The notes under the pieces: generated by a model
The model's input: only the letters and a program-made list of their open reading frames with translations
Told to the model about the DNA's origin: nothing
Databases searched by the model: none
Made by a program: the position numbers and the translations under genes
Origin: CAZQSL01 sp964595945
Lineage (GTDB): Bacteria; UBP15; UBA6099; JAJRTR01
Direction of reading: 5' to 3'
DNA: 6,667 nucleotides
Assembly (NCBI GenBank): GCA_964595945.1
Contig: CAZQSL010000158.1
Coordinates: forward strand, 1 to 6,667
Shown: positions 1 to 6,084 of the stretch, in pieces
How positions within the stretch are numbered: the stretch's first letter is position 1
Layout: each line of letters begins with the position of its first letter

Positions 1-51
1 TTTCACATTCTACTCATACCCTGGGACAACTCTGAGTTTCAGGGGTAATCA

Positions 52-77
52 GGAACCTTTTTCTCGAAAAAGGTTTC
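52..77. repeat. Inverted repeat, 12-bp arms, AT-rich core
   Basis: Arms 52-63 and 66-77 pair over 12 positions (one as G-T wobble) around a 2-base centre, with T5 and A5 runs inside the arms. No T-run follows on either side, so it is not a standard intrinsic terminator. It could be a weak terminator, a transcript-end structure or chance. Confidence 0.4.
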
Positions 78-152
78 TCCGGTAGGGAAATTAAATAATT
101 CGTATATAAACAAAGGATTACATTCCCAATGAACTCTCCCTTGAATGAATCC

Positions 153-166
153 CGGAGCAAACTCCG
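153..166. repeat. Short GC-rich inverted repeat
   Basis: The arms CGGAG (153-157) and CTCCG (162-166) flank a 4-base loop. The stem is only 5 bp and lacks a T-run, so a regulatory role is not supported by itself. It sits inside the two short plus-strand frames of this intergenic region. Confidence 0.25.
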
Positions 167-277
167 AGGAATTCTCTCCGATTACAGATAGGGCTAATAT
201 GGAAATTCTCCTTAGCTGTATGAACGCGAATTGGTTTTACTTCATGGTTTACATCTTGATACCCTATCAATATTTCA

Positions 278-299
278 TTGAAAATCAGACGATTTTCAA
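278..299 (-). repeat. Perfect 9-bp inverted repeat after the sensor gene, possible transcript end
   Basis: TTGAAAATC (278-286) and GATTTTCAA (291-299) are exact reverse complements around a 4-base loop. It begins about 54 bases past the sensor stop codon, where a terminator of the leftward operon could lie. The stem is AT-rich and no uninterrupted T-tract follows on the minus strand, so a Rho-independent terminator is possible but weak. Confidence 0.35.
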
Positions 300-353
300 G
301 TGAACGGATTGAAATTAAGGGTGGGGAATGTTCTGATACTGCAATTCAGAGTC

Positions 354-2390
354 CTACTCTGCCATTCTCTTGACAATACGACGAATCGACTTTGTAGTAA
401 ACGGGCCGGTCACTATTTCGTCGATGCCGATGGAGTAGACCCTGTCGGATATCCCAGTGTCGGTGGCATCGCATACGCCGGCAATCATTATACACTTCTC
501 GAACAGTTTTTCCTGAGTGCGCGTGTAAGCCACGATTTCCTCAAGCTCGCATACGGGATCTGACAAATCGAAAAAGAGTGCGTCATGGTATTCGGCGAGC
601 TTGTCAAACAGGGCTTCTTTAGTGTCGACGAGAGCGGTTTCCGAGCAGATTTTGAGCATACATTTGTGGAAGATGGCGCCGGTGAGGCGATCATTCGAGG
701 CTATGAGGAGTTTCAAATGGTGGAAGCTGGACTCGGAGACATTGCCATCTTCATCCCCGTCAGGTACAAGTGCCAATGTTTCAGTGCTTTGCGCCATTGG
801 GGGAGACTGCAGAAAATAGGCTTCGTCTATCTCCTGCGCATTGACTATCACCGAAGAAAGCCAGCGAGAAATGTCGATGACAGACTTTGAAATGTCCGCC
901 GAATAACGCTTCTGCTCATCGGTCAGGACAGTACCGAGAAGGTTTTTTGAGGCGGCTTCGAGATTGTGGATGGGAGCCGCGAGATGATTTTTTGCCGCCA
1001 GGGCGAGCCTCTCTTCAGAAAGCTCGTCCATGCGATCGGAATTTGTAGCGCGCTTCAGCATGCCGATGGTATCAGTCAATTCGGCCGTGCGTTCTTCGAT
1101 CATCTGTTGAAGGTTTTCGCACTGTTGGCTGAGTTCTCTTTCGATTTGTTTTCGCGAAGTGATGTCGATGACGTATCCATGTAGTCCGTTGATCGTATCG
1201 GCGGCGTCTTTCGAGGCCATCAGGAAGACATATACCCAACGCGTAAGGCCTGAGGCGTCGATTATCCTGTGCTCGAATTCGATGTTTTCCCTGCTTCTGG
1301 ACGCAATGAATGAGCGTAGCATCGAGTCTACCATGTCGAGGTCTTCAGGATGTACAATCCCGGTATAGTCGAGTTTTCCGAACATAAAGCTTTCCGGCTG
1401 ATATCCGAAATGAAATGAGATATTCTGCGAGATGTGCTCGACGGGCCATCCGGCGGCGTTTCTGATCTTGACAATGATCGCCAGTCCCGTGACAAAAAGT
1501 CTTCGTTCGGATATCAGGGCTTCCTGTATGGTCTTGCGCTCATTCATTTCGTTTTTTACATTGTCGAGACTCGTCTGTAGCCTGGAGGTCATTTCGTTGA
1601 ACGATTGGGCGAGCATACGGATTTCTTTGCTGCCAGAAGTGGCGACCTTATGAGAAAAATCGCCATCGGCAACACGTTTGGCCGCCTGGGTAAGAGTGGC
1701 CACTGGGCGCGCGAGACTGCGGCCGATCATCATGCCGACCAGGATAGCGAGCGGGATCGTGCATGCGAAAACATAGAGATTGAGCAGAAGAAAAGACTTT
1801 TTTGTGGCATATATTTCCTCCGCGCTGACATCGACCCCAACGACGGTGTCCCATGTGCCATCAGACTTGATCAGGGGCGCGAAGCCTGAAAGGGAAGCGC
1901 CCCATTTGTCGGTGGAAATCTCGGGTTCGATAGCAGGTTTGTCAAATTTGCTGAAATTAAAACGCAGCCACTTGCTCGCGTCGTCGTAGATGTCACCGGC
2001 ATGAGAAACTTCCTGTGGGTCAGTTTCGGCGTCTATGACAAATTCGAGTTTGCCACCGGATAGTTTCCGCAGCGTGTAGATATATTGTATGTCCGGTAAC
2101 GATGCCTTGATACGCTGAAGTTTTTTCTTCAGATGTCCATAGGTGTCCGAAGTTTCGTCTTTTTCGGAAATGATCAGGTCATGACTGTCGGATTCGTCAG
2201 GGGTGAATCCTGCCGCTGCTGCGCCGGCAATCGCGAGGATGTGTTTCCTGAGTTCTTTTTCCTGTAGATGATAGGACACCGCATAGTAGGCGGCGGAAAG
2301 AATAACATTGAGGATGATGGTAAAGAGCGCGAACCTCACCCCCATCTGATATGCGAGGCCGCTTGAGGTCGAATAACGTTGATCGTGCAT
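354..2390 (-). CDS. Membrane sensor: Cache-like, HAMP, PAS, degenerate histidine-kinase dimerisation domain and pseudo-receiver
   Basis: This 678-residue protein (numbered from ATG 2390) is probably a signal-sensing scaffold in the inner membrane. Transmembrane helices at about 19-40 and 198-222 flank an extracytoplasmic domain ending GVDVSAEEIY, typical of Cache/PDC sensors. HAMP follows (about 223-275), then a PAS domain with its PAC motif (about 302-412), a coiled coil, a HisKA-like helical hairpin (about 457-522), an acidic linker and a receiver-like domain (about 558-678). The H-box aligns as NHLAAP against the usual HEIRTP, so the phosphorylated His is Asn468. No ATP-binding domain exists. 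In the receiver, Asp608 (FFDLSDP) is kept, but the acidic pair is Ser565-Asn566, the Thr position is Gly638 and the Lys position is Gly662. Autokinase activity is therefore unlikely. GTG 2399 is an alternative start without a Shine-Dalgarno match. It is the last gene of the unit. Confidence 0.85.
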   Translation of the reverse strand: MHDQRYSTSSGLAYQMGVRFALFTIILNVILSAAYYAVSYHLQEKELRKHILAIAGAAAAGFTPDESDSHDLIISEKDETSDTYGHLKKKLQRIKASLPDIQYIYTLRKLSGGKLEFVIDAETDPQEVSHAGDIYDDASKWLRFNFSKFDKPAIEPEISTDKWGASLSGFAPLIKSDGTWDTVVGVDVSAEEIYATKKSFLLLNLYVFACTIPLAILVGMMIGRSLARPVATLTQAAKRVADGDFSHKVATSGSKEIRMLAQSFNEMTSRLQTSLDNVKNEMNERKTIQEALISERRLFVTGLAIIVKIRNAAGWPVEHISQNISFHFGYQPESFMFGKLDYTGIVHPEDLDMVDSMLRSFIASRSRENIEFEHRIIDASGLTRWVYVFLMASKDAADTINGLHGYVIDITSRKQIERELSQQCENLQQMIEERTAELTDTIGMLKRATNSDRMDELSEERLALAAKNHLAAPIHNLEAASKNLLGTVLTDEQKRYSADISKSVIDISRWLSSVIVNAQEIDEAYFLQSPPMAQSTETLALVPDGDEDGNVSESSFHHLKLLIASNDRLTGAIFHKCMLKICSETALVDTKEALFDKLAEYHDALFFDLSDPVCELEEIVAYTRTQEKLFEKCIMIAGVCDATDTGISDRVYSIGIDEIVTGPFTTKSIRRIVKRMAE

Positions 2391-2395
2391 TTCCA

Positions 2396-2401
2396 CCACC
2401 T
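2396..2401 (-). promoter_or_regulatory. Ribosome binding site AGGTGG deciding the sensor start
   Basis: AGGTGG ends 5 bases before ATG 2390. The upstream in-frame GTG at 2399 has only a C/T-rich, non-complementary leader and would itself overlap this site. I therefore prefer the ATG, which removes three residues. Confidence 0.55.
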
Positions 2402-2416
2402 GCGTGAGTGAGAGGA

Positions 2417-3517
2417 TCAGGCAGCATACACTCTGTCGAGAGAGTCGAGCAGTTGTGCCGCTTCACTGGCATATTCCGACAAATCGTGAGCGATGTAAAT
2501 GCGCAGCAGTATCGACGCATCGAATTCGTCGCCGAGATTGGCCTTGCATTTTGCCATGCCATAGATGAGTTCCGGATCATCGGCGATGATCTGCGCGCCA
2601 CGCTGGAACGCCGTATAGGCTTCCTCGAAATCGCCCTCGTCCATGTAAGCTTCGCCAAGAGCGATGTATGCGGATGAGGATTTTTCGTCAGCGATCACGG
2701 CTTTTTCGAATAAGTCGATGGCTTTGTCGATCTCGCCGTTTTCCATGAAAATGTTACCTATTTCCACAAGAGCGTCAGCATTTTGAGGATCAAAATGTGC
2801 CGCGAGCTGGAATTCGTCGATTGCGTCGTCGTCATTGTAGTCGTAGTGCATCTGATATGCAGTCGCGAGATTCAGGTGTGCGTTGGAATATGAAGGGTCG
2901 ATCGCGAGCGCTTTTCGGAACAATGCTATCGCCTCATCGAGCGGAGCGTTGTCGATGCTGTCAGCGTCGCCGTCGAATTCGTCCAGTTTCAGAAGACCGA
3001 GCGCGTTGTACGCGAGTGGGAACCCGGGGGCGATTTCGATTGATTTTTCATAGCAGCTGATCGCGTTTTCAAGATCGCCGTTATCGTCGTATGAATTGCC
3101 GAGCAGATAGATGTATTCGGGGTTTGAGGGGTCAGAGTCTGCGAGTATTTTATGGAGGTCAAAAAGTTTTTCGCAGTCGTTTTCATCTTTTACGATGTTG
3201 GACATAAGCTTGACGGCTGGCAGAAATGGCTGGTCACAGGCGACGATCTCCTCCAGCAGCCTCCGGCCTTCGGCCTCCCTGCCGGTGTTGTACATCGCCT
3301 GAGCGATTATGAATCTTGCGGCTTTGCTCGCGGGATCGGCTGCGAGTATCCTGCCTGCGACAAACTCGGCTTCGTGATTCATCGAAAGGAAAACATATAT
3401 ACCCCCGAGGGCTATCTGCGCCTCAATGTCGGCGGGATTTGCGAGTATCCTTGACTTAAAATCCACGAGTGCCTTTTCGACATCATCGTATGTTGTGTTA
3501 CCGCAGCACTGTGCCAT
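2417..3517 (-). CDS. Acidic tetratricopeptide-repeat (TPR) protein
   Basis: This 366-residue soluble protein is built almost wholly of TPR-type helix pairs, roughly nine or ten, starting near residue 29 and running close to the C-terminus. The clearest units show the TPR signature: residues 131-164 (NPEYIYLLGNSYDDNGDLENAISCYEKS), about 209-243, 245-277 and 279-313, each with small residues at the expected positions and a Pro or Asp near the repeat end. One repeat is lengthened by an acidic insertion at about 181-194. The protein is rich in Asp and Glu. There is no signal peptide or membrane segment, so it is probably cytoplasmic. TPR proteins bind other proteins or peptides; no enzyme domain is present. 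It lies 26 bases before the sensor gene, which makes the sensor a candidate partner by inference only. Specific function is unknown. Confidence 0.85.
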   Translation of the reverse strand: MAQCCGNTTYDDVEKALVDFKSRILANPADIEAQIALGGIYVFLSMNHEAEFVAGRILAADPASKAARFIIAQAMYNTGREAEGRRLLEEIVACDQPFLPAVKLMSNIVKDENDCEKLFDLHKILADSDPSNPEYIYLLGNSYDDNGDLENAISCYEKSIEIAPGFPLAYNALGLLKLDEFDGDADSIDNAPLDEAIALFRKALAIDPSYSNAHLNLATAYQMHYDYNDDDAIDEFQLAAHFDPQNADALVEIGNIFMENGEIDKAIDLFEKAVIADEKSSSAYIALGEAYMDEGDFEEAYTAFQRGAQIIADDPELIYGMAKCKANLGDEFDASILLRIYIAHDLSEYASEAAQLLDSLDRVYAA

Positions 3518-3522
3518 CGTGG

Positions 3523-3527
3523 CCTCC
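3523..3527 (-). promoter_or_regulatory. Ribosome binding site GGAGG deciding the TPR protein start
   Basis: GGAGG lies 5 bases before ATG 3517. An earlier in-frame ATG at 3529 overlaps this site, has no purine-rich leader and would add four residues (MEAT). The spacing matches that of the sensor gene, so ATG 3517 is the better start. Confidence 0.6.
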
Positions 3528-3541
3528 ATGATGTATATTGC

Positions 3542-3563
3542 GCCGTGCGTCAGGACGCACGGC
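3542..3563 (-). repeat. Perfect 22-base palindrome straddling the tsaE stop codon
   Basis: The arms 3542-3551 and 3554-3563 (GCCGTGCGTC and its exact reverse complement) flank a 2-base centre. In the minus-strand mRNA the first arm encodes the last residues of TsaE, the TGA stop sits at the tip, and the second arm ends 14 bases before the GGAGG of the TPR gene. The following bases (GCAATATACATC) lack a T-run, so it is not a standard terminator. It could be an attenuator-like, RNA-processing or mRNA-stabilising structure. Confidence 0.6.
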
Positions 3564-4047
3564 CATGTCGTTGCATTTCACTTTTCAGCTTGTTTATGAA
3601 CTTCTCGTCCGCTGCGACGACAAAACGGCGAATATTTTCCTCAAGCCATTCTATTGCGACCATAATGCGGCGCAATCCCGTCGCATCGGGAAACCTCGAA
3701 CACCACTCGGCGGCTGTGACACCGGTAAGAGCATATTCTTCGAGATCGAGGGCGGCGAGTTCTCCCGAGATATTTATCCTGTAAAAATCGATATGGTACA
3801 GTGGCAGCCGGCCGCCGTGATATTCGCGCATCAACTGGAATGTCGGACTTGTCACCGGACCGTCGTAGCCGAGCCCACCCGCAATACCGCTGACGAGTAC
3901 TGTTTTTCCAGCGCCAAGATCACCGTCGAGTCCGATAAAATCTCCGGGCTCCGCAGATGCGCCTATCGCGGAGCCGAGTGCTCGTGTCCCGGCGGGCGAT
4001 TCAGTGATGATTTCGATTGATCCGCTGCTCTCGGTATTTATTATCAT
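3550..4047 (-). CDS. tsaE: tRNA threonylcarbamoyladenosine biosynthesis protein TsaE
   Basis: TsaE is the small cytoplasmic ATPase that works with TsaB and TsaD to make N6-threonylcarbamoyladenosine at position 37 of tRNAs reading ANN codons. The 165-residue length fits the family (about 150-170). The Walker A loop is DGDLGAGKT (residues 41-49, Lys48 and Thr49). The family switch motif TSPTF lies at 66-70, followed by HIDFYR at 85-90, an LEEY segment (102-105) and the AEW motif (113-115, usually VEW or IEW). All expected landmarks are present, so the protein should be functional. ATG 4047 lies only 5 bases after the cupin stop and has a weak Shine-Dalgarno match, which suggests translational coupling. 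No tsaB or tsaD neighbour is visible. The 3' end forms a strong palindrome. Confidence 0.95.
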   Translation of the reverse strand: MIINTESSGSIEIITESPAGTRALGSAIGASAEPGDFIGLDGDLGAGKTVLVSGIAGGLGYDGPVTSPTFQLMREYHGGRLPLYHIDFYRINISGELAALDLEEYALTGVTAAEWCSRFPDATGLRRIMVAIEWLEENIRRFVVAADEKFINKLKSEMQRHGRAS

Positions 4048-4052
4048 TCAGT

Positions 4053-4319
4053 TCACTTGAAATTGTAGTGTTTGCGAACAGGCTCTATTACATTCCACAC
4101 GCACGAGAGCCCCTTGTCGAAAATGACAAAATCGCCTGCTCCGAACTGCACGTTGCCCTCTCGTGTTTCTACCTCGACACGGCCTTCGAGTATCAGACAC
4201 TCCTCTTGCGAGTCATAGTACCAGTCAAAACGCGACTGTTCTTTTTCCCATATTGGCCACGACAGTATGCCGCGGGCTTCTATCGCCTTGTCGTCAAGTT
4301 TCTGCACGGTCACTTTCAT
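4053..4319 (-). CDS. Small TM1112-like cupin (Cupin_3/DUF861 type) protein
   Basis: This 88-residue single-domain cupin belongs to the Cupin_3 (DUF861, COG3450-like) group. The characteristic segments are WPIWEKE (21-27), FDWYYDSQEECLILEG (31-46), GAGDFVIFDKGLSCVW (60-75) and the C-terminal EPVRKHYNF. From memory the sequence closely resembles Thermotoga TM1112, a structurally solved cupin of similar length and unknown function. The classical metal-binding histidines are missing: aromatic and acidic residues replace the motif-1 His pair, and Cys73 stands at the motif-2 His position. Tight metal-dependent catalysis is therefore doubtful, and small-molecule binding is more likely. The protein is cytoplasmic, without a signal peptide. 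It follows the peptidase by 25 bases and has a good GGAGG site at 4327-4331, 7 bases before ATG. Confidence 0.88.
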   Translation of the reverse strand: MKVTVQKLDDKAIEARGILSWPIWEKEQSRFDWYYDSQEECLILEGRVEVETREGNVQFGAGDFVIFDKGLSCVWNVIEPVRKHYNFK

Positions 4320-4326
4320 GTTTCAG

Positions 4327-4331
4327 CCTCC
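4327..4331 (-). promoter_or_regulatory. Ribosome binding site GGAGG of the cupin gene
   Basis: GGAGG lies 7 bases before ATG 4319, in the 25-base gap after the peptidase stop codon. It confirms the cupin start and independent initiation. Confidence 0.7.
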
Positions 4332-4344
4332 GTTTCGCCGCCAG

Positions 4345-6063
4345 TCATTTGCCGCTGTCGATCAGTTTGCCGGCAATTTCGAGCCGTTTGCTGTTGCGTT
4401 CGGCAAACGCCGAAAAATCCACCTTCGTTTCGCCGATCATTTTCGATAGTTCGTCAGCCTGCATTTTTCCACCGCCGGCCCAGAGTGTCCTGATGTACGC
4501 TCCTGCTTTCGGATCATCAAACCACCGGGCGCCGAATTTTCTTTTCATGCCTTCCGTAAGCTGCGCGGAGAGGAGAAATGCGCGGGAGTAGTCTGCGGCA
4601 TAGAAAAACGAATCGACGTCGGTGCGGAAACGCAATGCGTCCTGATCAGTCAGCGGAAACCCATAGGCATCGCTGAACACCGTTTTGTATACCTGCTGGA
4701 GATCGTCGGTTTGTCCCTTGAAAAAATCCTTGTAGATGGCAGGCAAGCCGCCGTGGAGAATGGTTTCGTAGATTAGCTTGGCACTATTGTAGCGGCGCAT
4801 CATATACATGTCCCAGAAGACCCTATTGCGTATCAGCAACCCTATTTCCCTGTCAGTCATCACCGGCACCTGATCGGCTGGAGCGGCAAAGCGGTTGTAC
4901 GACTTGACAAGTTCGCGATATTTTACAAGCCAGTCATATTCGCCCCACATGGATTCAAAAAAGATTGCGAAGCCTTCCGTGACAGCGTTGTTGCCAAGTT
5001 GCTGAAATTCCCATTGCGTTTCGGTGGTGTTGCCAAAGTGCAGCGCATGGCCGCTCTCGTGGAAGAGAGTAGCAAAGTCATCGACACCGCCGGAGGGTTT
5101 GAGCGTCATACGGATATCGTCAGGTACAGAAATAGAATAGCACGCGGCGCGGGGCTCTTTTTTGTCGCGGGGCTCGTCGTCGATGAGTATAGGCGTGCCG
5201 GCGATTGTGGTGAGATCGAGATTCATCCCTTCGAGGAAATACTTGAAACTTGGCACAGCGAGTTGCGGCGGAAAGAATTTTTTCAGATGCGGCACAGATG
5301 CGAGATATGAAATATCTGCTCTCGAGAATTGCGAAACGGGGATGCCCATCGCTTCGCCGATTTCATTTTCGAGCAATCGTTTGTAAACCGGATCCGACTT
5401 GCTGTAGTAAGACATCGACATCGAGAGCAAATCGGCGACATCGACATTTCTAACTATCTCGGCCAGTTTCACATAGTCGGTGTAGCCGAGTTCCCTGACA
5501 AGTTGGCGCACGCGCTCTTCCTGCTTTGCGTATATGGGATTGAGCTTGTCGCGCCATACGCCTGCCTGTGCCGCCTGTAGCACCTTGCGGCGTTCGGGGT
5601 CCTGCTCTTTCGAGAGCATGGGAAAGAGCTGCTTGTATGGTACAGGCTCTGCGATCCAGTCGATCGAGACAGTCGCGGACGTTTCGGCATTGCTGATTTC
5701 GTCACCGAAGTGAGCGGTATCAAGACCGATATATTCGAGTGTGAGGGCGTTTTTGAGGAATTGTACAGCGCGTCTGTCATCGGTCGTCAGTTTTTTATCT
5801 CTTAGGAGTTTGTCGAGATGCTGAATATTTTTTTTGCTGTAAAGTGCTTCGCGGCCCCTGTAAGTTTCTTCCATTATGCTGCGCTCGCCATTGGTGCGCA
5901 CGTACCAGTCGAGGATAGACTGCACGAGATACTGCGATTTGAGTTCGGCTCGTATGTTATCGTACTGCAAGTCCTTGACTTCAGCGCGTGATATGGATGC
6001 CAAAGCGGTGATAGAAAGAAACATGGCAAGCAGAATGGCTGTACGATTAAGACTGTTACTCAC
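4345..6063 (-). CDS. Exported zinc metallopeptidase, M3/oligoendopeptidase-like gluzincin
   Basis: This 572-residue protein starts at GTG with a Sec signal peptide (hydrophobic stretch 9-24, probable cleavage after SRA27) and no lipobox, so it should act in the periplasm or outside the cell. The zinc site is HESGH at 335-339: His335 and His339 are ligands and Glu336 is the general base. The third ligand is probably Glu363 in VTEGFAIFFE. The spacing HExxH-x23-Glu is that of M3 oligoendopeptidases and also of M2 (ACE-like) enzymes. A C-terminal block, DSFFYAADYSRAF (484-496), resembles the substrate-binding tyrosine region of these families. The length fits a full, mostly helical enzyme cutting short peptides. 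The exact family (M3 or M2) is not settled by eye. AGGGAGGA at 6073-6080 supports the GTG start. It begins 21 bases after the membrane-protein stop. Confidence 0.88.
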   Translation of the reverse strand: MSNSLNRTAILLAMFLSITALASISRAEVKDLQYDNIRAELKSQYLVQSILDWYVRTNGERSIMEETYRGREALYSKKNIQHLDKLLRDKKLTTDDRRAVQFLKNALTLEYIGLDTAHFGDEISNAETSATVSIDWIAEPVPYKQLFPMLSKEQDPERRKVLQAAQAGVWRDKLNPIYAKQEERVRQLVRELGYTDYVKLAEIVRNVDVADLLSMSMSYYSKSDPVYKRLLENEIGEAMGIPVSQFSRADISYLASVPHLKKFFPPQLAVPSFKYFLEGMNLDLTTIAGTPILIDDEPRDKKEPRAACYSISVPDDIRMTLKPSGGVDDFATLFHESGHALHFGNTTETQWEFQQLGNNAVTEGFAIFFESMWGEYDWLVKYRELVKSYNRFAAPADQVPVMTDREIGLLIRNRVFWDMYMMRRYNSAKLIYETILHGGLPAIYKDFFKGQTDDLQQVYKTVFSDAYGFPLTDQDALRFRTDVDSFFYAADYSRAFLLSAQLTEGMKRKFGARWFDDPKAGAYIRTLWAGGGKMQADELSKMIGETKVDFSAFAERNSKRLEIAGKLIDSGK

Positions 6064-6072
6064 TGTGTTGTA

Positions 6073-6080
6073 TCCTCCCT
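6073..6080 (-). promoter_or_regulatory. Ribosome binding site AGGGAGGA of the peptidase gene
   Basis: This strong purine-rich site has its GGAGG core 10 bases before GTG 6063. It supports the GTG start, which retains the polar and basic n-region of the signal peptide, over the internal ATG at codon 14, which would cut into the hydrophobic core. Confidence 0.65.
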
Positions 6081-6084
6081 GGAG

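Larger units (their letters stand above)
1..353. other. Intergenic region downstream of the sensor gene, no supported gene
   Basis: This 353-base stretch lies beyond the stop codon of the leftward sensor gene and looks more AT-rich than the coding sequence. I find no RNA gene, promoter or long reading frame that I can defend. It holds three inverted repeats (52-77, 153-166, 278-299), none followed by a clear T-run on either strand. Two short plus-strand frames occur. One is 20 codons at 129-191, with AAAGGA 11 bases upstream. The other is 52 codons at 145-303, whose second half is hydrophobic and aromatic. Both could arise by chance in AT-rich DNA. Confidence 0.6.

Noticed and set aside
93..117. 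TATA-rich stretch as a plus-strand promoter for the small frames
   Set aside because: TATATAAA resembles a -10 box, but no TTGACA-like -35 stands at the right distance.
300..563. Plus-strand 87-codon frame overlapping the end of the sensor gene
   Set aside because: It lies mostly antisense to the receiver-like domain, has no recognisable motif and no ribosome binding site.
2197..2658. Minus-strand 153-codon frame across the TPR-sensor junction
   Set aside because: It is an alternative frame of two genes with clear domain content; its product is Arg/Ser-rich and low in family signal.
3542..3563. Palindrome at the tsaE end as an intrinsic terminator
   Set aside because: No T-run follows on the minus strand and the TPR gene begins at once, so a standard terminator is not supported.
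3538..4020. Plus-strand 160-codon frame opposite tsaE
   Set aside because: It is a mirror of the tsaE coding sequence, which has all TsaE motifs in the other strand.
4017..4591. Plus-strand frames of 158 and 142 codons opposite the cupin and peptidase end
   Set aside because: They are Ser/Cys/Arg-rich shadow frames crossing two gene boundaries, with no motif.
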